Shown piece after piece: positions 1-6,312 of a DNA stretch of 7,806 nt; the first letter of the stretch is position 1; the number at the start of each line of letters is the position of its first letter. The position numbers and the translations under genes are program-made. The notes below the pieces were generated by a model, which saw nothing but the letters and a program-made list of their open reading frames with translations, did not search any database and was not told where the DNA came from. This stretch comes from Dictyoglomaceae bacterium (lineage in GTDB: Bacteria; Dictyoglomota; Dictyoglomia; Dictyoglomales; Dictyoglomaceae), in assembly GCA_026417425.1 (NCBI GenBank), contig JAOADF010000040.1:1-7806 (forward strand), read 5' to 3'.

Positions 1-672
1 AATCTTGAAAATATATCTCTTTCTGTTAAAGGAAACATAGAAGAATGTTTTGATGTTCCCTTTGATCTTATTGTAGATTTTACAAATCCAGAGTCCGCCT
101 ATAAAAATGCCATGTTTTCCCTAAATTTAGGTAAAAAAGTAGTTTTAGGAACTACAGGTCTATCAAAGGATATGATAGAGGATATTAGAAGAAAGACCGA
201 AGAAAAAAATTCTGCCATATTAATTGCTCCAAATTTTGCTTTAGGGGCAGTATTAATGATTCAGATGGCAAGAAAAATAGTAAAATATTTTCCTGATGTG
301 GAGATTATTGAATTACATCATAACGAGAAGATAGATGCTCCATCAGGAACTGCGATAACTACTGCTGAAATTTTAGCTGAAGAGATGAAAAAAAGAAATC
401 TTACCCATTTTGATCCTACAAAAGTAGAGAAAATTTCTGGTTCAAGGGGAGGAAAAGTAGATAGTATAAATATCCATAGTGTTCGTCTTCCAGGATTAGT
501 GGCTCATCAAGAGATAATCTTTGGAGGATTGGGACAAATTCTATCTATTCGACATGATGCTACAAGTAGGGATTGTTATATTCCAGGAGTTCTTCTGGGA
601 ATTAGGGAAATATATAAAAGAATTGGTTTCTTTTATGGATTAGAGACAATTTTAGAAAAGGAGGAGGATTAA
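1..672 (+). CDS. dapB: 4-hydroxy-tetrahydrodipicolinate reductase (DapB), 5' end missing
   Basis: DapB reduces the DapA product with NAD(P)H in the diaminopimelate/lysine pathway, in the cytoplasm. The frame is open from base 1, so the gene begins upstream. The ATG at 112 is internal, because the codons before it already encode the conserved stretch [10 protein letters not shown]. Visible family motifs, numbered from the window edge, are GTTG at 50-53, the catalytic His-His pair at 106-107 with Lys110, and the DAPSGT substrate loop at 112-117. SGSRGG begins near 146 and is followed by HSVRLPG, AHQE and the late IRHDA motif. The 223 visible codons lack the N-terminal GxxGxxG nucleotide-binding loop, so roughly 25-50 residues are missing, judged from typical DapB lengths. 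It stops 1 nt before dapA, whose ribosome binding site lies in its last codons. Identification is firm; cofactor preference cannot be judged. Confidence 0.96.
   Translation, partial: NLENISLSVKGNIEECFDVPFDLIVDFTNPESAYKNAMFSLNLGKKVVLGTTGLSKDMIEDIRRKTEEKNSAILIAPNFALGAVLMIQMARKIVKYFPDVEIIELHHNEKIDAPSGTAITTAEILAEEMKKRNLTHFDPTKVEKISGSRGGKVDSINIHSVRLPGLVAHQEIIFGGLGQILSIRHDATSRDCYIPGVLLGIREIYKRIGFFYGLETILEKEED
658..667 (+). promoter_or_regulatory. Ribosome binding site of dapA
   Basis: AAGGAGGAGG lies inside the last dapB codons, 6 nt before the dapA ATG at 674. It is a strong Shine-Dalgarno sequence at good spacing. It supports this start and suggests that dapB and dapA are translated from one mRNA. 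Confidence 0.85.
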
Positions 673-673
673 G

Positions 674-1567
674 ATGACATATTTTGGAAGATTAATAACT
701 GCTATGGTTACTCCCTTTGATGATAATGGTGAAGTCAATTGGAAGGAAGTAGATAGAATAGTTGAAAAGTTAATTGAGGATGGGTCTGATAGTATTGTTG
801 TCTCTGGTACTACAGGTGAATCTCCTACTTTATCTTCGGAAGAAAAATTACAACTCTTTGAAAGGGTAAAGGATATTGCAAAGGGAAGAATAAAAGTAAT
901 CGCAGGGAGCACAAATTATTGTACGAAGGAGTCCATAGAATTGACAAAAGAGGCAGAAAAAATTGGTGTTGATGGAATTCTTGCTACAGCACCATATTAT
1001 AATAGACCCCCTCAAGATGGCCTTTATAAACATTTTGGTGCTATTGCAGATTCCACATCTTTACCAATAATTGTATATAATATCCCCTCAAGAACTGCTG
1101 TGAATATTCTTCCTGAAACTTTATATAAACTTGCAAAGGATTTTAAAAATATAATAGGAGTTAAAGAAGCTAGTGGAGATTTAAATCAAATGTCAGAAAT
1201 AAGAAGACTTCTTCCTCGTCCCTTTTTACTATATAGTGGAGATGATTCTATGACTTTACCTTTACTAAGTGTTGGTGGCGATGGGGTAGTAAGTGTGGCA
1301 TCCCATATAGTAGGAAGAGAAATAAAAGATATGATAGATTCATATTTTGAGGGAAAAATAGAAAGAGCAACAGAAATTCATTTAAAACTTTTCCCAATTT
1401 TTAGAGCTTTATTTTTAACCACAAACCCCATTCCTCTTAAAGAAGCATTAAAGTTATTAGGATATGATGTAGGAAGTTGTAGATTACCTCTTCCTCCTAT
1501 AGATGAAAAAAATAGACAAGAATTAATAAAAAGATTAAAGGAGTTTGGATTTAGTTTAAATGAGTAG
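674..1567 (+). CDS. dapA: 4-hydroxy-tetrahydrodipicolinate synthase (DapA)
   Basis: DapA condenses pyruvate with aspartate semialdehyde, the first committed step to diaminopimelate and lysine. It is a cytoplasmic TIM-barrel Schiff-base aldolase, usually a homotetramer. The 297-residue protein matches the usual family length of about 290-300. Visible motifs are GTTGES with Thr46/Thr47, APYYNRP with Tyr109 (the tyrosine donated across the dimer interface), YNIPSRT with Tyr135 and Arg140, and GVKEASGD with Lys164 as the Schiff-base lysine. The catalytic set looks complete, so DapA is preferred over related lyases such as N-acetylneuraminate lyase; the adjacent dapB supports this. The ATG at 674 has a strong ribosome binding site 6 nt upstream. 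The last 8 nt overlap the RNase J gene. Feedback inhibition by lysine cannot be judged from sequence here. Confidence 0.97.
   Translation: MTYFGRLITAMVTPFDDNGEVNWKEVDRIVEKLIEDGSDSIVVSGTTGESPTLSSEEKLQLFERVKDIAKGRIKVIAGSTNYCTKESIELTKEAEKIGVDGILATAPYYNRPPQDGLYKHFGAIADSTSLPIIVYNIPSRTAVNILPETLYKLAKDFKNIIGVKEASGDLNQMSEIRRLLPRPFLLYSGDDSMTLPLLSVGGDGVVSVASHIVGREIKDMIDSYFEGKIERATEIHLKLFPIFRALFLTTNPIPLKEALKLLGYDVGSCRLPLPPIDEKNRQELIKRLKEFGFSLNE
1537..1543 (+). promoter_or_regulatory. Distant ribosome binding site for the RNase J gene
   Basis: AAAGGAG sits inside dapA, 16 nt before the ATG at 1560, which is longer than the usual 5-10 nt. An in-frame TAA at 1557-1559 excludes an upstream start, so 1560 is the earliest possible one. 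The weak spacing together with the 8-nt overlap points to translational coupling to dapA. Confidence 0.45.
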
Positions 1568-3218
1568 TAATAAATTAAAGATAATTCCTTTAGGTGGATG
1601 TGGTGAAATTGGAAAAAATATGATTCTTTTTCAATATGGAGATGAGATACTAATATTAGATGCAGGATTAATGTTTCCTAACGAGGAGATGTTTGGAGTA
1701 GATTTTGTTATTCCAGACATCTCCTACATTCTTTCCCAAAAAAATAAAGTTAAGGGGATATTATTGACCCATGGACATGAAGACCATATAGGTGCATTAC
1801 CTTTTATCTTAAAAGATTTAGATGTTCCTATATATGGGACTCCTTTAACCCTGGGACTTGTAGAGAAAAAATTAGAAGAGTTCAATATAAAGGAGAAATT
1901 GATTAGGATCAAACCTGGGGAGAAATTTAGCATAGGTTCTTTCTCTATTGAGGCTTTTAGACAAACTCATAGTATTCCAGATTCTGTAGGTTTTGCTATC
2001 GAGACCCCTGTTGGTTTAATAGTAGTAAGTGGAGACTTTAAATTTGATCAAAGTCCCATAGATGGAAACACAACAGACTTTAGAAAATTAGCAGAATTTG
2101 GTGGAAGGGGTGTTTTGGCTTTAATCTGTGATACTACAAATATTGAGCAAAAAGGTATTACTCCTTCTGAAAGTACCATTAAGTCTACATTTGAGAATAT
2201 TTTCAGCACTGCGAAGGGAAGAATATTTTTAGTAACCTTTGCTTCGAATTTTCATAGGATTCAGCAAGCTATAAATGTTGCAATAAAATATCATAGAAAA
2301 ATAGCTATTGCAGGTAAAAGTTTAGTAAGTAATATAGAAGTAGCAAATAAACTTGGATATCTTAATATTCCAGATGGAATATTGGTAAATATAAAAGATG
2401 TTAACTCTCTTCCTAAGGAGAGGGTACTAATTTTATCCACAGGAAGTCAAGGGGAACCTTATTCTGCATTAGTTTTACTTACCAATTATTCTTATAAACA
2501 ATTGGCGTTGAATCCCGATGATACAGTAGTTTTAGCTACAACACCTATTCCAGGGAATGAAATTATGGTATCTCGCTTAGTAAATCAACTTTTTAGAAAA
2601 GGGTTAGAGGTAATATACGGAGAAAAGGCAGGAGTTCATGTTTCTGGACATGCAGCCCAGGAAGAAATAAAGATGCTCATAAATCTTTTAAAACCAAAAT
2701 ATTTGATTCCTTATCATGGAGAATATAGACATTTAGTTTTATTCAAAAAATTAGCCCAGAGCTTAGGATACTCTAATGAAAATATAAAAATATTGGAGAA
2801 TGGAAATGTTTTGGAATTAGATAAATCTGGAATGAGAATTATAGATAAGATTGATGCGGGAAATGTTTATGTGGATGGTCTGGGAATAGGAGATGTGGGA
2901 AATATTGTTTTGAAAGAAAGAAGAAGATTATCTGAGGATGGTGTCGTAGTTATTGGAATATTAATAGATCAGGCTACAGGATTAATCTTAGAAGGTCCAG
3001 AGATAATTTCAAAGGGATTTGTTTTTGAGAGAGAAGCGGAAGAGCTTTTTGAAGATGCAAAGGAGAAAATAAGAAATCTTTTCCAAGAGCTTTCTAAAAA
3101 TTACAATTCAACAAATAAAATTGATAAGAAAAACTTATTGAGAGAGGCAATAGAAGACTTTTTCTATCAGGAGATAAGAAGAAGACCAATTTTAATACCT
3201 ATATTGTGGGAAATATAA
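1560..3218 (+). CDS. rnj: Ribonuclease J (metallo-beta-lactamase/beta-CASP)
   Basis: RNase J is a cytoplasmic zinc-dependent nuclease with 5'-to-3' exonuclease and endonuclease activity, acting in mRNA decay and RNA maturation. The 552-residue protein has the length of Bacillus RNase J1/J2 (about 555). The metal site is intact: HGHEDH with His71, His73, Asp75 and His76, then His137 in QTHSIPDS, Asp159 in SGDFKFD and His386 in PYHGEYRHL. The beta-CASP insert contains FASNFHR and STGSQGEP, followed by HVSGHA. The C-terminal dimerisation part (about 450-552) carries GPEIISKGFVF. All metal ligands being present argues for an active J1-like enzyme. The protein starts with PLGGCGEIGKN, typical of the family. 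It overlaps dapA by 8 nt and ends 1 nt before ftsK. The dapA-rnj-ftsK order resembles dapA-rnjB-tepA-spoIIIE of Bacillus, so orthology to rnjB by position is possible. Confidence 0.96.
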   Translation: MSSNKLKIIPLGGCGEIGKNMILFQYGDEILILDAGLMFPNEEMFGVDFVIPDISYILSQKNKVKGILLTHGHEDHIGALPFILKDLDVPIYGTPLTLGLVEKKLEEFNIKEKLIRIKPGEKFSIGSFSIEAFRQTHSIPDSVGFAIETPVGLIVVSGDFKFDQSPIDGNTTDFRKLAEFGGRGVLALICDTTNIEQKGITPSESTIKSTFENIFSTAKGRIFLVTFASNFHRIQQAINVAIKYHRKIAIAGKSLVSNIEVANKLGYLNIPDGILVNIKDVNSLPKERVLILSTGSQGEPYSALVLLTNYSYKQLALNPDDTVVLATTPIPGNEIMVSRLVNQLFRKGLEVIYGEKAGVHVSGHAAQEEIKMLINLLKPKYLIPYHGEYRHLVLFKKLAQSLGYSNENIKILENGNVLELDKSGMRIIDKIDAGNVYVDGLGIGDVGNIVLKERRRLSEDGVVVIGILIDQATGLILEGPEIISKGFVFEREAEELFEDAKEKIRNLFQELSKNYNSTNKIDKKNLLREAIEDFFYQEIRRRPILIPILWEI

Positions 3219-3219
3219 A

Positions 3220-5166
3220 ATGCCAAGAAGAGTTGTTATAAGTCTTATATTAATATGTTTAAATCTATTTTTTATCTTTTCTTGGCTCATGCCCCAAGGC
3301 GGAGGAGCTCTGGGAAGATTTCTTGTAGATTTTTTAAAAGATAATCTTGGGATATATAATTTTCTTTTATTATTTCTTCAAGGTCTTATTATATATCTTC
3401 TATTAAGGAAGGAATTTGAGAAAAAAGATATATTTGCTTTTATTTTTTTCTCTCTTGGATTATTAATCACTTTTTCTTTAATCCTTTTTGTTTTTGGACT
3501 TCAAGACTTTGGAGGAAAATTTGGTATTAATTTAAAAAAATTATTTTATAATTTTTTTGGAATAATGGGATCCTTATTTTTTGCTTTTATATGCTTTGTT
3601 CTTTCTTTATATTATTCTCCCTTTTTAAAAATAGATATTTTTAAGAGAGGAGAAGAGAGTAAAGTAAGAAAAATAAAGAAGATAGAAAAATCTAAGAGTG
3701 AAGTAAAAGATTTAAAGGAGCCTGAAAAAGAAAAAGAGGAAAGTACAATTTCTTCTTCTAAAGTTTTCCCACCTCCATTAGATTTATTATCTCTTGGTTC
3801 TTCTCTTAATGAAGAAGAAGATTTGGATAAAATTGCAGAAAGAATAGAGAGCACCTTTAGAAATTTTAAAATAGATACAAAGGTCGAGGAATATCATGTG
3901 GGTCCTTCAGTAATAAGATTTGACTTATCTTTAGCACCTGGGATAAGAGTAAATAAAATATTAAGTTTAGCTAATGATTTAGCTTTAGCTTTAGCAGTTC
4001 CCAGTATAAGATTTGAAACTCCTGTTCCTGGAAAATCTTTAGTTGGAATTGAAATTCCAAGAAAGAAACCCACAAAGGTATATTTAAGAGAAATTTTAGA
4101 GAGTAAAATTTTTCAAAATACCTATTATTCTCTTCCCATTGCCTTAGGAAAGGATTTGGCAGGAAAACCTCAGGTAGGGAATTTGGCAGATATGCTTCAT
4201 CTTCTTATTGCGGGAACTACAGGTTCTGGAAAAAGTATGTTTATTAATACTCTTATTTTAAGTCTTCTTTATAAATATAATCCTACAAATCTTAAATTTT
4301 TAATGATAGATCCAAAAAGGGTTGAATTATCTTTATATAATAAGCTTTATAAGAAATATTTATGGTATCCTGTGATAACTGAGTATCATGAGGCATCCTC
4401 AGCTCTAAAATGGGCAATAAATGAAATGGAGAGAAGATATAAAATATTTGCAGAGGAAGAAGTAAGAAATATAGATGAGTATAAAAATAGGGAATTAAAT
4501 ATAACAAAGGAGAATCTTCCTTATATAATTATTATTATTGATGAGTTAAATGACCTTATGATGGTTGCACCAAAGGAGGTTGAAGATATGATATGTAGAT
4601 TAGCACAAAAAGCAAGAGCTGCAGGAATTCATTTGGTTGTTGCAACTCAACGTCCTTCTGTAGATGTGATAACAGGTCTTATTAAAGCAAATATTCCATC
4701 AAGAATTGCCTTTGCTGTTTCTTCTCAGGTTGATTCAAGAATTATTTTAGATGATAATGGGGCAGAAAAACTTCTTGGAAGGGGGGATATGCTTTATTTA
4801 CCTATAATGAGTACCTCTCCTATAAGATTACAAGCTCCTTTCATTGAAGAGAAAGATATTAAAAAAGTAGTTAATTATCTATATGAAACTTTTTCTGATA
4901 TTGAATCTTCCATTTCTTTAGAAATTAAAAAGGAGGATAAAGAGAATAAAGAAGACTTTTCTGAAGACCCATTACTTTCTCAAGTTGTTAGTCTCTTAGA
5001 AGGAAGAAAAATCATCTCTACTTCATATCTTCAAAGGAGATTTAGAATAGGATATAATAGAGCAGCACGTATATTAGATATCTTAGAGGAAAAGGGTTAT
5101 GTTATATCTCAAGGGGAAGGAAAACCTAAAAAAGTTGTAAAAGGAGGTGAGAAAGAATTTAAGTAG
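3220..5166 (+). CDS. ftsK: FtsK/SpoIIIE-type DNA translocase, short membrane-anchored form
   Basis: This is a hexameric ATP-driven pump that clears or sorts chromosomal DNA at the division septum. The N-terminus holds four hydrophobic segments at about 5-24, 45-62, 71-94 and 110-132, and includes the GGGALGRFL family motif. A Lys/Glu-rich linker of only about 60 residues follows (135-195), then the alpha domain (about 200-300) and the RecA-like motor. Walker A is GTTGSGKS at 332-339 with Lys338. Walker B is IIIIIDEL with Asp441/Glu442, followed by ATQRPSVDVITG and SSQVDSRIILD. The C-terminal winged-helix gamma domain (about 583-640) contains YLQRRFRIGYNRAARI and would read polar DNA motifs. 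At 648 residues it is shorter than SpoIIIE (about 790) and far shorter than E. coli FtsK (about 1330), mainly through the linker. The start is 1 nt after the RNase J stop, with only a weak GGGA upstream, which suggests coupled translation. Confidence 0.96.
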   Translation: MPRRVVISLILICLNLFFIFSWLMPQGGGALGRFLVDFLKDNLGIYNFLLLFLQGLIIYLLLRKEFEKKDIFAFIFFSLGLLITFSLILFVFGLQDFGGKFGINLKKLFYNFFGIMGSLFFAFICFVLSLYYSPFLKIDIFKRGEESKVRKIKKIEKSKSEVKDLKEPEKEKEESTISSSKVFPPPLDLLSLGSSLNEEEDLDKIAERIESTFRNFKIDTKVEEYHVGPSVIRFDLSLAPGIRVNKILSLANDLALALAVPSIRFETPVPGKSLVGIEIPRKKPTKVYLREILESKIFQNTYYSLPIALGKDLAGKPQVGNLADMLHLLIAGTTGSGKSMFINTLILSLLYKYNPTNLKFLMIDPKRVELSLYNKLYKKYLWYPVITEYHEASSALKWAINEMERRYKIFAEEEVRNIDEYKNRELNITKENLPYIIIIIDELNDLMMVAPKEVEDMICRLAQKARAAGIHLVVATQRPSVDVITGLIKANIPSRIAFAVSSQVDSRIILDDNGAEKLLGRGDMLYLPIMSTSPIRLQAPFIEEKDIKKVVNYLYETFSDIESSISLEIKKEDKENKEDFSEDPLLSQVVSLLEGRKIISTSYLQRRFRIGYNRAARILDILEEKGYVISQGEGKPKKVVKGGEKEFK

Positions 5167-5222
5167 TGATGTTTAAAGAATCTCTTTTAAAAAATTTTAA
5201 TATAACAAGGAGGTATTTCTGT
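5167..5222 (+). other. Short spacer between ftsK and the binding-protein gene
   Basis: This 56-nt AT-rich gap is the first real spacer in the gene run. It holds the ribosome binding site of the next gene. I see no hairpin followed by a T-run and no convincing -35/-10 pair, so it could either continue the upstream operon or hide a weak promoter. Confidence 0.5.
5207..5213 (+). promoter_or_regulatory. Ribosome binding site that sets the binding-protein start
   Basis: AAGGAGG ends 9 nt before the ATG at 5223. It favours that ATG over the in-frame GTG at 5166 and ATG at 5169. Starting at 5223 also puts a Lys-Lys n-region directly before the hydrophobic core of a normal signal peptide. Confidence 0.88.
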
Positions 5223-6251
5223 ATGAAAAAGGGATTTATTATATTCTTAATTCTTTCCCTTCTTTTGTTTATTCTAATTCCTGTTTCAGCTCAAAAGAAA
5301 TTTAGAATTGGTATTGTTTATGATGTAGGTGGTAGGGGAGATAAATCTTTTAATGATGCAGCTTATGCAGGACTTCAAAAAGCTATAAAGCTTCTTAAAG
5401 TTGAAGGAAAAGATATGGAGCCAGGGCCTGGAGGAGCAAATAGAGAAGAACTATTAAGAACCTTGGCAGAACAAAATTATGATTTAGTAGTTGGTGTGGG
5501 ATTTCTATTTACCGATGCCATAATCAAAGTTGCAACAGAATTTCCAAAGGTAAAGTTTGCAATAGTAGATGGATATGTAGAAGGAGTTCCTAATGTTTCT
5601 TCTCTTCTATTCAATGAGCATGAAGGATCCTTTTTAGTAGGTGCTATTGCAGGCCTGGAGACAAAAACAAATATTATTGGTTTTGTTGGAGGAATGGATA
5701 TTCCTTTAATTCATAAGTTTGAAATAGGTTATAAAGCAGGAGCTATGTATGTAAATTCAAAAGTAAAGGTTTTAACCAATTATATAGGAGTAACAGGGGA
5801 AGCCTTCAAAGATCCAGTAAAAGGGAAGGAATTAGCCTTAGCTCAATACAAACAAGGAGCGGATATTATTTATCATGCATCAGGAGCGTCAGGAGAGGGA
5901 GTTTTTGAGGCTGCAAAAGAGACAGGAAAATATGCTATTGGTGTAGATTCTCCTCAGGCATGGATTGCTCCTGGAAGAATTATAACAAGTATGCTAAAGA
6001 GAGTTGACGAAGCTATATATTTAACAGTAAAAGATGTTGTAGAAGGAAAATTTAAAGGAGGTCCTAGATATTTTGGTTTAGCTAATGGTGGAGTGGATTA
6101 TGAATATAGTGAATATACAAAGAATTTAATCCCTCTTAAAGTTAAGAATCATGTGGATGTTTTGAAAAAGAGAATAATAAATGGAGAGATTATTGTTCCT
6201 TATGATAATAAGACCTTTGATGAGTTTAAGGCAAAATATCTTAAGAAATAA
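5223..6251 (+). CDS. Bmp/PnrA-family ABC transporter substrate-binding protein
   Basis: This is the extracytoplasmic binding component of an ABC importer, probably for purine or other nucleosides, judging by family and by the adjacent NupO-like ATPase. The 342-residue protein begins with a signal peptide: Lys2-Lys3, a hydrophobic core at about 5-19, and a likely signal peptidase I cut after VSA23. The mature part starts with the family block RIGIVYDVGG and GDKSFND (40-45). It continues with GVGFLFTDA, NEHEGSFLVGAIAG (from 131), GFVGGMDIPLI, YHASGASGEGVF and GVDSPQAW (240-247), whose Asp lies in the ligand pocket of this fold. Unlike many Gram-positive homologues there is no lipobox cysteine, and the protein has no cysteine at all, so it looks like a soluble periplasmic protein. 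The start at 5223 follows from the ribosome binding site and signal peptide. A hairpin terminator follows directly. The exact substrate (nucleosides, riboflavin or other) is uncertain. Confidence 0.93.
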   Translation: MKKGFIIFLILSLLLFILIPVSAQKKFRIGIVYDVGGRGDKSFNDAAYAGLQKAIKLLKVEGKDMEPGPGGANREELLRTLAEQNYDLVVGVGFLFTDAIIKVATEFPKVKFAIVDGYVEGVPNVSSLLFNEHEGSFLVGAIAGLETKTNIIGFVGGMDIPLIHKFEIGYKAGAMYVNSKVKVLTNYIGVTGEAFKDPVKGKELALAQYKQGADIIYHASGASGEGVFEAAKETGKYAIGVDSPQAWIAPGRIITSMLKRVDEAIYLTVKDVVEGKFKGGPRYFGLANGGVDYEYSEYTKNLIPLKVKNHVDVLKKRIINGEIIVPYDNKTFDEFKAKYLKK

Positions 6252-6254
6252 GAT

Positions 6255-6292
6255 AAAAATCCCCCTGTCTGAAAAGGGCAGGGGGATTTTTT
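6255..6292 (+). terminator. Rho-independent terminator between binding protein and ATPase
   Basis: AAAAATCCCCCTG (6255-6267) pairs perfectly with CAGGGGGATTTTT (6279-6291). Three further G-U or C-G pairs are possible, closing a GAAAA loop at 6271-6275, and T6 at 6287-6292 follows the GC-rich stem. It begins 4 nt after the binding-protein stop and ends 20 nt before the ATPase start. The A-tract on the other side means it could also work on the minus strand. Since the next gene belongs to the same transporter, partial read-through that lowers ATPase expression, or protection of the upstream 3' end, is likely. Confidence 0.9.
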
Positions 6293-6299
6293 AAAGACT

Positions 6300-6304
6300 G
6301 GAGG
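6300..6304 (+). promoter_or_regulatory. Ribosome binding site of the ABC ATPase
   Basis: GGAGG lies 8 nt before the GTG at 6313. The nearby ATG at 6317 is in another frame and meets a stop after five codons, so the GTG is the start. The site lies just outside the terminator hairpin and stays accessible when that hairpin forms. Confidence 0.85.
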
Positions 6305-6312
6305 ATTTAAAA

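Noticed and set aside
112..672. A DapB beginning at the ATG at 112
   Set aside because: The frame is open to base 1 and the upstream codons encode conserved DapB sequence, so 112 is an internal methionine.
652..1033. Minus-strand open frames over dapA
   Set aside because: They lie opposite a well-conserved enzyme, have no recognisable domain, and their Ser/Phe/Ile-rich composition is what the antisense of AT-rich coding sequence gives.
1724..1933. Minus-strand open frame over the RNase J gene
   Set aside because: It is a shadow of the metallo-beta-lactamase coding region, with no recognisable motif.
3612..3854. Minus-strand Ser/Phe-rich frame over the ftsK linker
   Set aside because: The composition mirrors the Lys/Glu-rich linker codons read in reverse; there is no independent evidence for a gene.
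4292..4507. Minus-strand frame over the FtsK motor domain
   Set aside because: It is antisense to conserved FtsK codons and resembles no known protein.
5166..5222. N-terminal extension of the binding protein from GTG 5166 or ATG 5169
   Set aside because: The strong AAGGAGG at 5207-5213 and the normal signal peptide starting at 5223 favour the later ATG. The possibility is kept only as a low-interest finding.
5167..5222. Promoter before the binding-protein gene
   Set aside because: TATAAC at 5201-5206 resembles a -10 box, but the expected -35 position holds nothing like TTGACA, and such AT-rich matches arise easily by chance.
6252..6312. Purine or other riboswitch before the ATPase
   Set aside because: The 61-nt spacer is almost filled by the terminator and ribosome binding site, leaving no room for an aptamer domain.
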